From assembly GCA_964545855.1 (NCBI GenBank), contig CAZJHD010000003.1, forward strand, positions 131,765 to 195,764: 64,000 nt of DNA, written 5' to 3'. A program made the translations under genes and the position numbers. Shown here piece after piece: positions 30,127 to 41,880 of this stretch. Under the pieces are notes generated by a model. It did not search any database. It had not been told where the DNA came from and worked only from the letters and a program-made list of their open reading frames with translations. Source of the stretch: CAZJHD01 sp964545855 (GTDB lineage: Bacteria; Planctomycetota; UBA1135; JACQFD01). The number at the start of each line of letters is the position of its first letter. The stretch's first letter is position 1.

Positions 30127-32706
30127 TCAGGGCAGGATCGCCACGGTCATCCCGCGCGACGTGACGACGCTCCAGGGCGGCCGCGTGCACTCGGCGCTCG
30201 GCCAGAACCAGACGGCCTGCACGTAGTAGGCGAGGCCCGCGAGCTGCGGCACGTTCACGATGGGCGCCGCCGCGCGGCCGATGCCGTTCGCGTCGCTCAC
30301 GCAGTCGAGCGCGAAGAGCTCCGTCGATGCGAAGAGGTCGATGTGCAGCAGCGCGTTCAGGAAGATCGGATCGGAGCCTGCGAGATCGGCGGCGTTGCCG
30401 ACGAGCAGGAGGCCGAGCGTGCTCGCCGGAGCGTTCGTGCAGACGATCGCATGGCCGAGGTTCCCGACGACGGGCGTCGAGTTGCTCGCGACGCCGAGGA
30501 TGCCCTCGCACCCTGCCGTGCCCGCTCCGTAGGCCACCGTGCCCGGGGACGCCGCCTGGAGATTCGGCAGGTGCGCCACGCCGTCGGTGAAGGGATCGCA
30601 GAAGAGGAGGTCGACGCGGCCGTCGCCGTTCGTGTCGGAGGCGCGGAGCGAGACTCCGGCCACACCCTCGGCGAAACGCTCGGGGCTCGCGAAGGCGCCG
30701 CTCCCGGCGTTCCGGAAGAACGAGATCCCGAAGGGGAAGAGGTTCGCCACTCCCTCGTCGCTGTGCACGGCCGTCAGGTCGGCGGCGCCATCGCCGTCGA
30801 GGTCGGTCACGAGCACCGTGGGCGGGCCGAGGGGCGTGCCGCTGAATCCGGGCGTCGCGATGGGCGGCGCCGCGACGAACGCTCCTCCCGGCTGCTGGAT
30901 CAGCGGCGTGATCGCGTACTGCTCGCCGAGCACGAGGTCGGGGCGGCCGTCGCCGTCGAGGTCTCCCGTCGACGCGCTCACGCCCGCGCCGTTCAGGGTC
31001 GTGTAGAAGGCCGGAGCGCCGAATCCGCCGAGACCGTTCCCCGAGAGGACGGTGACGCCGCCCGCGAACTCCGCGACGGCGAGATCGAGCGCTCCGTCGA
31101 CGTTCAGATCGGAGAGGGCGACGGCGCGCGCCGTGCCCTGGGGCGTGAGGATGCCGGCGGGAGTCGAGACACCTCCCGCGCCGTTGCCCGGCAGGATCGT
31201 CACCCAGCCCGTCGAGCCGATGGTGGCGACGGCGTCGAGGTGACCGTCGGCATCGAGGTCGCCCAGCACGAGCGACGTGATGTCACCGGCGGCCGGGAGG
31301 TAGGAGACGGCGGGGCCGAAGCCGAGAGCGCCGTTGCCGGGCCGCGCCTGGAAGCCCGTCGGTCCGCCGACCACGAGATCGACCTTCCCGTCGTGGTTCA
31401 GGTCGCCGAGGGCCAGCGCGCTCGCGCCGCTCCCGACGGCGAGAGCCGCGCCGGCGGAGACGAAGCCGCCCGCGCCGTTTCCACGGAGGACGGAGACCGA
31501 TGCGCCCAGCTCGTTCGCGCACGCCGCGTCGGGGACTCCATCGCCGTCGAGGTCCGCCAGGTCGAGCGAGCGCGGGCCGTTGCCTACGGCGTGGCTCTGC
31601 TGCGCGAAGGAGGCGTAGAGCGCAACGGTGCTGAAGCCTTCGTGCCCGACGACGAGATCGGCGCGGCCGTCGTTCGTGAAGTCGGCGGCGAGAACGGCGC
31701 GCGGCGGCGCGAGGGTCGTGCGACCGGACGACCATCCCGGGAAGCCGTCGCTGTTGCAGAGGAACACGCGCACGTCGGAGGACGCTGCGCGAGCGAGGAT
31801 CACGTCCGAGCGACCGTCGCCGTTCACGTCTCCCTGGGCGACGCCATAGGGGCCCAGTGCCGCGCCCACGCTCGCGCTCACGCTCGTGAAGCCGCCGGCG
31901 CCGTTGTTCCGCAGGAAGGAGACGGCGTTCGAGAGGGAAGCACTGCCCGCGAGGTCGACGAAGCCATCGGCGTCGAAGTCTCCGTGCGCGAGCGAGTCGA
32001 CGCCGAAGGCGGCGGAGGAGCCGCTCGAGACGGAGAGCGTGCCCGCGCCGTCGTTCTTGAGGATCCGCGCGACGCCGGCCGAGGTCGCCGCCACGGCGAC
32101 GTCCGGGAATCCGTCGTTGCCGAAGTCGGCGACGGTGAGCGCCGTCGGCGTGCCGATCACCGCGAGCACTTGCGGCGGCGCGAATCCGAGAGCGCCCACG
32201 TTGCGATGCACTTCGACCGTGTTCCCGGAGCCCGTCGACGCGATCAGGTCGGGAAGGCCGTTCCCGTCGAGGTCTCCGGAAGCGACGACGACCGGGACGC
32301 CGGGCCCGAGGAAGGTCGTGCCGGCCGCGAGCTGCCCGGTCCCGTCGCCGACGAGGATCGTGAGACCTCCGTTCGCGACGGCGACGTCGAGCCGCCCGTC
32401 GAGATCGAAGTCGGCGACGGTGAGCGCGGAGGGCGGCGCTCCGGCGAAGGCGAAGAACGTGGCGCCGAGGCCGCCCGGGGCCGTGCCCAGGGCGACGGTG
32501 ACGGTCGCGGCGACGCTCGCGCCGGCCGCCAAGTCGAGCAGCCCGTCGCCGTCGAAGTCTCCGGCGCCGAGCGCGACGGGCGCGAGGCCGACGAAGCGTT
32601 CGATGGGCGGCGCGTACGTCGGGAAGTCGGGCCCGCCCTGCGCCAGCAACGACGGCAGCGGTCCGATCGCGAGAGCGACGGTCCAGGGAATTGCCGTTCG
32701 GCGCAT
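30127..32706 (-). CDS. Large secreted FG-GAP/VCBS repeat protein
   Basis: This 859-residue protein has a signal peptide (IPWTVALAIGPLPSLLAQ) and about a dozen repeats of the form D-x-D-G-D-G-x-x-D (for example GDFDGDGLLDLA, GDLDGDGRPDLV). These are FG-GAP/VCBS blades with calcium-binding loops and should fold as one or two beta-propellers on the cell surface. From about residue 715 the repeats stop and a C-terminal module begins, with two cysteines (GTAGCEGILG and, later, CVSDANG) and a final LAGLAYYVQAVWFWP. The same module ends the 51884-54445 protein. Function is unknown; surface adhesion or ligand binding is the usual guess. It has its own promoter region upstream of 32706. Confidence 0.85.
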   Translation of the reverse strand: MRRTAIPWTVALAIGPLPSLLAQGGPDFPTYAPPIERFVGLAPVALGAGDFDGDGLLDLAAGASVAATVTVALGTAPGGLGATFFAFAGAPPSALTVADFDLDGRLDVAVANGGLTILVGDGTGQLAAGTTFLGPGVPVVVASGDLDGNGLPDLIASTGSGNTVEVHRNVGALGFAPPQVLAVIGTPTALTVADFGNDGFPDVAVAATSAGVARILKNDGAGTLSVSSGSSAAFGVDSLAHGDFDADGFVDLAGSASLSNAVSFLRNNGAGGFTSVSASVGAALGPYGVAQGDVNGDGRSDVILARAASSDVRVFLCNSDGFPGWSSGRTTLAPPRAVLAADFTNDGRADLVVGHEGFSTVALYASFAQQSHAVGNGPRSLDLADLDGDGVPDAACANELGASVSVLRGNGAGGFVSAGAALAVGSGASALALGDLNHDGKVDLVVGGPTGFQARPGNGALGFGPAVSYLPAAGDITSLVLGDLDADGHLDAVATIGSTGWVTILPGNGAGGVSTPAGILTPQGTARAVALSDLNVDGALDLAVAEFAGGVTVLSGNGLGGFGAPAFYTTLNGAGVSASTGDLDGDGRPDLVLGEQYAITPLIQQPGGAFVAAPPIATPGFSGTPLGPPTVLVTDLDGDGAADLTAVHSDEGVANLFPFGISFFRNAGSGAFASPERFAEGVAGVSLRASDTNGDGRVDLLFCDPFTDGVAHLPNLQAASPGTVAYGAGTAGCEGILGVASNSTPVVGNLGHAIVCTNAPASTLGLLLVGNAADLAGSDPIFLNALLHIDLFASTELFALDCVSDANGIGRAAAPIVNVPQLAGLAYYVQAVWFWPSAECTRPPWSVVTSRGMTVAILP

Positions 32707-32821
32707 CGGTTCGGCTCGCCGGGCGCCGCATCGATCCGGAACGTGGGACGCGGGCGAAGGGGCGATTCTGACGCTTCGCCCCGGAGAGCGCACGGTCTCT
32801 TCGAGACTCGGCGTGGGAGAC

Positions 32822-34339
32822 TCAGCGGCCGGCGGGCCGCGGAGAGGCGCCGTCCAGAGCGGGGAAGGGGAATCGAGCGGCGCGCTCCAGATAGTCGCGC
32901 AGCGTGCGCTGCGCCGGCTTGCCGCGGGGCGTGTAGCCGCGGTCGCGCTCGCCGCCCTCGCCGTACCAGTCGTAGAAGTAGGCGCCGCCGAGAATGGACG
33001 CGTCGGGGAACGCGCGGACGAACGCGGCGTAGCAGCGATCCTGCACCTGCAGGTCGAGCTCCGTGTCCATCTTGTAGTTCCAGGGGTCGGTGTTGATCCC
33101 ACGGACCGACGCGTATCCGACCTCCGTGAAGACGACGGGCTTCCCGACGCGGCGGGCGAACGCGGCGACCTGCGACTGCGCGGGCTTCCAGGCCTCGACC
33201 ATCGCCTCGACGGTCGCGTCGGGATCCTTCGTCAACGAGAAGTAGGAAGTCATCCCGACGAAGTCGACGTCGTCCCAGAGGCCGACCTCCTCGTAGTGAT
33301 CCCAGTTGGCGCTGTAGGTGAGGTGCCCGCCGAATCGCGCGCGTGCGGTCCGCGCGATGCGTTTCCACCAGGTCACGTCGCCGTCCACGCGGCTCTCGAG
33401 GGAGATCAGCTCGCTCCCGAGGGAGAGCGCGTCGACGTCCAGCTGCTCGGCGAGATCCGCGTGGCGGAGGATGTAGCGCGCGTAGTTCTCGAAGAACGCG
33501 TCGCGATCGGCGGGCCGGAGGCTGCCGCGCCAGTCCTCGGGCCCCGGCTTCCAGGGGAGCACGATCGGGAGCAGGAGGATCCGAAGGCCGAGATCCTTCG
33601 CCTGCCGGAGCGTCCGCACGAGGTCTTCGTCGGGCGGCGTGCGGTTGTCGCGCCAGTCCGCGTTCTTCCAGCGCGGCTCGACGCGCGACCCGTCGATGCG
33701 GTCGACGATCCACACGAGCAGGATCTCGACCCACTGCGCTCCCATGTCGCGGATCTCGCGCAGGCGCGGGCCGTAGTCGTGTGTGGCGTCCTTCGAGTAG
33801 AGGGGGAGAACGATGCCCGCCTGGAACCCGATCGGGATCCGGTCGCGGCGCGAGGGCGCCGCCGCCGCTCGACGGGCGGCTTCGGTGAATCGGAGATCGC
33901 CGGCGGCGGGCCCGCGCGTGAGGTCGAGGAGCGCGTCGCCGCGCGCGAGGATCTGCTCGTTCACGGAGACGGCGGAGGCCGTGTCGGGCCCGATGCGCCA
34001 GATCTCGCCGCGCGCCTCGTTCGGGTCGGCGGGACGCGGCGGGTCGAGCCGCAGCTCCACCTCGCGACCCGTGAGCTCCGTCCTCAGCCGCTCGCGGGCC
34101 GCCGCCATCGCGGCGTCGCCCTCGGCCAGAGGGTCGCTCCGCTCGTCGACGCCCGAGAGACGCAGCCGGCGGCCGTCGGCGAGCCGCAGGAGCGCGAGCG
34201 CCTCCACGGACGCGACGCGCACGATCTGAGTGCCGCGGCGTGCCGCCGCGTCTCCCGCCGGATCCGCGCCCGCGCTCGGAGCGCAGGAAGGCGCGGCGAT
34301 CCAGAGCGCGGCGATCAGGAGCGGGACGGCGCGATGCAC
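32822..34339 (-). CDS. Lipoprotein with SNase-like domain fused to a GH113-type glycoside hydrolase
   Basis: A lipoprotein signal (ALWIAAPSC) opens this 505-residue protein. Residues about 38-160 resemble a staphylococcal-nuclease OB-fold (RRLRLSGVDE, VNEQILARGDALL, FTEAARRAAA) but the catalytic arginine/glutamate set is not complete. Residues about 168-480 are a TIM barrel of GH113 type: LSLGSELISLE (E310, acid/base position), TYSANWDHYEEVGLWDDVDFVGMTSYF, and VVFTEVGYASVRG (E406, nucleophile position), then DPWNYK. GH113 enzymes cut beta-mannan; the substrate here is inferred only at class level. The fusion of the two domains is unusual. Confidence 0.7.
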   Translation of the reverse strand: MHRAVPLLIAALWIAAPSCAPSAGADPAGDAAARRGTQIVRVASVEALALLRLADGRRLRLSGVDERSDPLAEGDAAMAAARERLRTELTGREVELRLDPPRPADPNEARGEIWRIGPDTASAVSVNEQILARGDALLDLTRGPAAGDLRFTEAARRAAAAPSRRDRIPIGFQAGIVLPLYSKDATHDYGPRLREIRDMGAQWVEILLVWIVDRIDGSRVEPRWKNADWRDNRTPPDEDLVRTLRQAKDLGLRILLLPIVLPWKPGPEDWRGSLRPADRDAFFENYARYILRHADLAEQLDVDALSLGSELISLESRVDGDVTWWKRIARTARARFGGHLTYSANWDHYEEVGLWDDVDFVGMTSYFSLTKDPDATVEAMVEAWKPAQSQVAAFARRVGKPVVFTEVGYASVRGINTDPWNYKMDTELDLQVQDRCYAAFVRAFPDASILGGAYFYDWYGEGGERDRGYTPRGKPAQRTLRDYLERAARFPFPALDGASPRPAGR

Positions 34340-34382
34340 GCCGCAGTGGATAGCAGCGGCGCGCCCGGCTCGCCAGCGGGTG

Positions 34383-34832
34383 TCAGTCCGACGGCGAGCG
34401 GGCCTCGAGCGCCGCGAGCGCGGCCTGGAAGCGTTCCCGGAACTCCTCGGGCACCTCGGAGAACTCGGCGCCGATCACCCAGCTCCCGTCGCGCTCATGC
34501 AGGTGACGCACCATCAGACCGAACTGGAACGCGTCGTCGGGGATCGAGGAGCGACCACCGCGAGGGAGCGCGGCGGGGGGCGCGCCGGGGTCCTCCATGT
34601 CGAGGCGGAACTCGAGTGTCCCGAGAAGGACGCCGCACTTGGGGAGCCGGATCGAATGCGCGGTGCGGAGGCGGCAGCCGCCCTCGGACACATCGACGAG
34701 GTTCACCATGATCGGCGGCTCCGACGCGTCGAGGGGGCGCAGGGTCGCCGGCTGCGGCTCCCGGAGCTCGGTCCGCTCGGACTTCCGGCGCTCGCTTCCA
34801 GGCTGCGGGGTGGGTTGGGAGGCTTTTCCCAT
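34383..34832 (-). CDS. PilZ-domain protein
   Basis: The 149-residue protein shows RRKSERTELR near the N terminus and VNLVDVSEGGCRLRT, matching the R-x-x-x-R and (D/N)-x-S-x-x-G motifs with which PilZ domains bind cyclic di-GMP. The rest gives the beta-barrel (FQFGLMVRHLHE, SWVIGAEFSEV). It has no membrane segment. It could regulate motility, exopolysaccharide or surface functions; the target is unknown. Start ATG at 34832 is chosen over longer in-frame options because the PilZ motif follows directly. It is divergent from carB across 271 bases in which nothing else is recognised. Confidence 0.75.
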   Translation of the reverse strand: MGKASQPTPQPGSERRKSERTELREPQPATLRPLDASEPPIMVNLVDVSEGGCRLRTAHSIRLPKCGVLLGTLEFRLDMEDPGAPPAALPRGGRSSIPDDAFQFGLMVRHLHERDGSWVIGAEFSEVPEEFRERFQAALAALEARSPSD

Positions 34833-35103
34833 CGTCGAGACTTCTCGCTGTGTCGCGTCGTCGGTCCCTCGGAAGCGGACCATCGTGGAACCAAGAGCCA
34901 GACCGGTTCCGAATCCTTGGACAAAACCCGAGGAGCCCTTGAGTGGGGGGGCTCGGGCGGCCGACCGAGGGCCCCAGAGGCACGCGCTGGGCACCTCGGT
35001 CGCCCCCGTGGCCGATTCCGGCGCGCGCTCGCCGGCTCGGCGGCAGCCGGATAGTCTCCAGAGGTTTCGGTCCCTCGCCGCGCCCCCAGAGACTCCACCC
35101 CGC

Positions 35104-38370
<3,267 letters not shown>

Positions 38371-38425
38371 GCGCGCGCCGGTCCGGTCGACGAGACTCCC
38401 GACGTCTCGCCGGCGCCGTCTCGAA

Positions 38426-38594
38426 TCAGCAGGACGCTGAAAAAGGCATTCGAGCTGCGCGCGGGCCTCGTCGCCCATGGCGTCGTTGCGACGCCGCCGA
38501 CGGATCTCCTGGATACGGCGGCAACGACGCGCCTCGCACCGAGCAACGATTCCTCGCGCTCGCTCCGCGAAGCCCTTCTTCAGCGGCCCGCTAG
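38426..38594. repeat. MITE-like element with terminal inverted repeats
   Basis: The left arm (38426-38446, containing TCAGCAGGACGCTGAAAAAG) is matched by the reverse complement of the right arm (38574-38594) at about 16 of 21 bases. Between them lies a second inverted repeat (GCGTCGTTGC near 38481 against GGCGGCAACGACGC near 38518). No transposase is encoded. Bases 38591-38593 of the right arm supply the stop codon of the PilO-like gene. The layout resembles small non-autonomous repeats that end in a CTAG-like motif; whether copies exist elsewhere cannot be seen here. Confidence 0.55.
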
Positions 38595-39181
38595 GAGTCC
38601 TTCTTCACGCGGATCGTGAACTTCGTGTCGATCGTCCAGAGATCCTCTTCGAGGGTCATGCCCGGGCGGTGGTTCTTCTGCCTCGGAGTCATGCTCACGA
38701 ACGTCGTCGTGATGACTCCGACGCGTTCCACGTTGTAGAGGAACTTGTAGAGGATCTCGCGGCTGATCACGGCCTCGCGCTGGGGCGTCACGCTGATCAC
38801 CGTGTCCCGGAAGGTCGCGCCGCCGCCGCCGGAGGCCGACGGCGTGACCGTCGGAGCGCCCATGCGCACCTGCGCGGCCGCCGAGTAGATCGTGTTCGAC
38901 GGATCCTGGAGCGCGTTCTCTGCCTCCTTCGGATTCACCTGATTGATCAGGTCGCTGAGCTCCTTCGCCCGGTCGGCGAAGAGCTGCAGCGAGCCGCCCG
39001 GAGAAGGAGCCGTCGCGCTCGGGGGCACCCGGCGGAGACGCGAGAGGGTCTCCTCGGTCGTGCTGAGCTTGCCCGACTGGAAGTACAGCACGCCACCGAG
39101 CGCGGCCGCGGCGAAGGCGCCGCCGAAGATCACCCACTTGATCGGGTCCGGGTCGGACCAGAGATCGCGCACGAGGCTCAT
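38591..39181 (-). CDS. PilO-like membrane protein
   Basis: The 196-residue protein has one N-terminal membrane helix (residues about 12-31, PIKWVIFGGAFAAAALGGVLY). A helical region with ADRAKELSDLINQVNPKEAE and a C-terminal alpha/beta part that would lie in the periplasm follow. Its start overlaps the stop of the PilM-PilN fusion by four bases, and this order and topology fit the PilO/GspM component of type IV pilus or type II secretion platforms. The sequence match itself is weak. The stop codon comes from the arm of the inverted-repeat element. Confidence 0.55.
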   Translation of the reverse strand: MSLVRDLWSDPDPIKWVIFGGAFAAAALGGVLYFQSGKLSTTEETLSRLRRVPPSATAPSPGGSLQLFADRAKELSDLINQVNPKEAENALQDPSNTIYSAAAQVRMGAPTVTPSASGGGGATFRDTVISVTPQREAVISREILYKFLYNVERVGVITTTFVSMTPRQKNHRPGMTLEEDLWTIDTKFTIRVKKDS

Positions 39182-40935
39182 CCGGCGTTCTCCTTCGCGA
39201 GGTCCATGCGGATCGTGAGGCCTTCCATGGAGAGCCCCCCCGGCACCGGCTTCGTCGAGGCCACCGGGACGTTCTCGACGCACCAGGGCTCCGCCTTGAT
39301 CAGAGCCCGCAGGCGCTCGATGCGCCGCGAGCAGTCCTCCGCGTCGGGGCCGAGGAAGGTCATGCTGATCGTGGCGATCACCTGGGGCGACGGGCGGTCG
39401 ACGCTCGACGTCGTGAGCTTGTCCAGGACGAAGAGGCCGAGGTCGTTCGCGTTGTCGCCCCAGAGCTTGAACATCCGGTGCGTCGCCTCGAAGGACGACT
39501 GCGGCTTCGCGAAGGACGCGCCGCTCGCGGCGCCGAACATCTCCTTCAGCTTGCGGATCTCGCCCTCCACGTAGCGCTGGTAGAGACGGATGCGCTCCTC
39601 CGGCGGATCGGTCGCGTAGCGGTCGGCGACGGCCTTCTGATCGGGCAGGGCCGCGATGAGCCGCGCCCGCGCCTCCTCGGCGTAGTTCTCGATCTCCCGA
39701 GAGCGCGCGCCCGTCTCGCGGAAGACGTAGATGTTCCAGAGCAGGATCGCGAAGGTGACCACGCCCACGAGGGCCGCGAGCGGCACCTTCAAGCTCTCGA
39801 GCTTCTTCGCGAACCGCAGCTCCTCCTGGCGGAGATCGGTGTCGGTGAAGTCGATGCCGATGCTCTTCAGCGACGCGCCGACCGCGATGGGGAGCCTCCG
39901 GCGGAGGAGCGCATCGGTGGGCGCACCTTCGACCGCTTCCAGCAGGTCGGCCTCCCGCACGGGTGCGCCCGTCGCGGAACCGATCGCGTCCTGGAGACCC
40001 GCCAGCGTGGCGCCCTCGCCGCAGAGGAGCACCTCCTGCAGGCCGTGGCGCGCCTCGGCGGCCGTGGTCCGGGTCACCTCGCGCTGCAGTCGGTGCACGA
40101 TCTCCTCGCGCCGTCCCTCCACGAGGTCGTGCTCCAGCTCGCCCGAGCTCTTCTCGATCTCCGCGCGCGCTGGCGTACCGCCGCCCTCTTCGTCGAAGGT
40201 GACGATCAGCTCCTCCTTGGGGTCGCCCGCGCCCTCCGCGAGGAGCTTCACCTTGTTCTGCGCGTCCTTCTCCGGAACGCCCAGATCTTCCGCCACGGCC
40301 TGCGACAGGGTCGCGAGACCCGTGCGCATCGAGCGCGCCGAGACGAGGCGCCGGTCCTCGATCACGAGGAGCAGCGTCTCGGAGCGGCCGACGTGCAGCA
40401 CGAGGACGGAGCCGGTCTCCGGAGCGTGCGACGTGGCGAGCACCACGTTGAAGAGGGCGTGGGCGTCCAGGTCGACCTGGATCGGGTCGTAGCCGCCCCG
40501 GTCGAGAACGTCGATCTGCGCGCGGAGCGTCTTCTTCGGCGTCGCCGACACGATCAGGTCGGTCGCTCCCTTCCTCTCCTCCACCGTGACGTGCGTCACC
40601 ACCACGTCGTCGATGTTGAACTGGTGGAACTGACTCTCGCTCTCGAACTTCAGGACCTTCCGGATCGCCTCGTCGCCCGTGAAGGGGAGCTGGATCTTCC
40701 GGAAGACCGAGTTCGAGGACGAGACGGCGAGGACGAGGGGATCGTGCGGCGCGCGGATGCGTTTCAGCAAGCCGGCGACGGCGACCGTCGCTGGCCCGAT
40801 CGGATCTTCGCCCTCCTCCGGTGCCGCGATCTCACCCGCCTCGGCGCCGATGATCTTCCACCGCTTCGCGGAGCCTTCGACGACGACGCCGACGAATCGG
40901 TCGGAAGCGAGGTGGAGGCCAGCGATCTTTGCCAT
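39178..40935 (-). CDS. PilM-PilN fusion (GspL-like) type IV pilus / secretion platform protein
   Basis: The 585-residue protein has an actin-like PilM domain (residues 1 to about 360): IAGLHLASDRFVGVVVE, FTGDEAIRKVLKFESESQFHQF, QVDLDAHALFNVVLA and LLCGEGATLAGLQDAI. A PilN-like part follows, with IDFTDTDLRQEELRFAKKLES, one membrane helix at about 384-404 (PLAALVGVVTFAILLWNIYVF), a coiled region and a periplasmic ferredoxin-like domain. Separate PilM and PilN are the more usual arrangement; the fusion equals GspL of type II secretion. PilM binds ATP and links the motor to the inner-membrane ring. No pilin, PilB or PilQ genes are in the window. Confidence 0.75.
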   Translation of the reverse strand: MAKIAGLHLASDRFVGVVVEGSAKRWKIIGAEAGEIAAPEEGEDPIGPATVAVAGLLKRIRAPHDPLVLAVSSSNSVFRKIQLPFTGDEAIRKVLKFESESQFHQFNIDDVVVTHVTVEERKGATDLIVSATPKKTLRAQIDVLDRGGYDPIQVDLDAHALFNVVLATSHAPETGSVLVLHVGRSETLLLVIEDRRLVSARSMRTGLATLSQAVAEDLGVPEKDAQNKVKLLAEGAGDPKEELIVTFDEEGGGTPARAEIEKSSGELEHDLVEGRREEIVHRLQREVTRTTAAEARHGLQEVLLCGEGATLAGLQDAIGSATGAPVREADLLEAVEGAPTDALLRRRLPIAVGASLKSIGIDFTDTDLRQEELRFAKKLESLKVPLAALVGVVTFAILLWNIYVFRETGARSREIENYAEEARARLIAALPDQKAVADRYATDPPEERIRLYQRYVEGEIRKLKEMFGAASGASFAKPQSSFEATHRMFKLWGDNANDLGLFVLDKLTTSSVDRPSPQVIATISMTFLGPDAEDCSRRIERLRALIKAEPWCVENVPVASTKPVPGGLSMEGLTIRMDLAKENAG

Positions 40936-40966
40936 GGAGGAGACGCGTCGTCGTGCCGGAGAAAGG

Positions 40967-41329
40967 TCACTGGCCCGCGCGCGCGAGCCACAGGTCGTAG
41001 TCGCGGCGACGGGGGGGCGGGAGAATACCACGCAGCTTCCAGTCGACTTCCTTGCCCGCCTGCACGAGCGCCGTGCGCGCCGTCGCGGCCGCGTCCCCCT
41101 CGATCTCCCGGCGGCGCTCTCGGTACTCCCGGAGGATCGAGCGCACGAGCGGCCTCTCCTCCGCGGCGATGCCGAACTCGGCCACGAAGCGCTCCTCGAA
41201 GCCCGGCAGATCGCCGGGATCGAGGATCTGCGGCCGTCGCAGCGCCTCGGACGCCGCGAGCGCACCGGCGGCTCCCGCCGAGGCCGAGAGGATCGAGACG
41301 AGGACGATCGCCCGCGAGAGGGAGCCCAT
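40967..41329 (-). CDS. Small exported helical protein
   Basis: The 120-residue protein has a signal-like N terminus (IVLVSILSASAGAAGALAAS) and a mature helical part rich in R/E (FGIAAEERPLVRSILREYRERRREIEGD). This arrangement resembles Spy/CpxP-type periplasmic proteins, but no LTxxQ motif is present. It directly follows an ECF sigma/anti-sigma pair on the same strand (gap about 32 bases) and could be part of that stress-response unit. The frame is longer upstream, and the ATG at 41329 is chosen because the signal sequence begins there. Confidence 0.55.
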   Translation of the reverse strand: MGSLSRAIVLVSILSASAGAAGALAASEALRRPQILDPGDLPGFEERFVAEFGIAAEERPLVRSILREYRERRREIEGDAAATARTALVQAGKEVDWKLRGILPPPRRRDYDLWLARAGQ

Positions 41330-41361
41330 GGTGGCGTCGACGACCCGTGAGCCTCGCCGCG

Positions 41362-41880
41362 TCACCGGCCTTCGCCGGGGGACGACGGGGGCATCGCGGC
41401 CTTGGCGGGGGCCGCGGCGTCGTCGCGGCTCGCGCGCGCGTCGTTCGCGCGAATGAGCGCGTCGATGGCGCTCCGCGGAGCGGCCTCCAGAGTGCCTCGG
41501 CTCGAGAAGAGCCGCGGAGCCATCATGTAGCCGGCGGCGAGGAGGACGACGGCCGCGGCGGCGAGCGCGATCCAGCGCGCGGTCCGCTCGGCCCGCTGGA
41601 GCTCGCGGGAGGAATCGATCCGCGCGCCACCGTCTCGGCCCTCTCCCGCTCGAATGCGCGCCATCACGGAGTCGGTGAAGGCCGGGGAGGGCGCCGGCAA
41701 GGGCGCCGCGTCGTCGAGCCAATGGGAGATCGACTGGAACTCCGACGCGCGCGACCGGCAGCGGACGCACTCCATGAGGTGGTGGCGCACCTGCTCGGTC
41801 TCGCTGCGGCCGAGCTCGCCGTCGTGGAACGCCGAGAGGCGCGACCGAACGTGGGAGCAGCGGAGGAAGGACATCGTCAA
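41362..41880 (-). CDS. Anti-sigma factor with zinc-finger (zf-HC2) and one membrane helix
   Basis: The 172-residue protein starts with a putative anti-sigma zinc finger: C8 (RCSH), then H-x3-C-x2-C in RHHLMECVRCRS. A membrane helix (about residues 103-121, IALAAAAVVLLAAGYMMAP) and a periplasmic tail rich in alanine follow. ATGA overlap with the sigma gene at 41877-41880 couples their synthesis, as in classical RpoE/RseA-like units. It should hold the sigma factor at the membrane until a stress signal is received; the signal is unknown. Confidence 0.85.
   Translation of the reverse strand: MTMSFLRCSHVRSRLSAFHDGELGRSETEQVRHHLMECVRCRSRASEFQSISHWLDDAAPLPAPSPAFTDSVMARIRAGEGRDGGARIDSSRELQRAERTARWIALAAAAVVLLAAGYMMAPRLFSSRGTLEAAPRSAIDALIRANDARASRDDAAAPAKAAMPPSSPGEGR

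Noticed and set aside
32822..34339. An active thermonuclease function for the SNase-like domain
   Set aside because: The catalytic Arg/Glu/Arg set of staphylococcal nuclease is not complete, so only the fold resemblance is kept.
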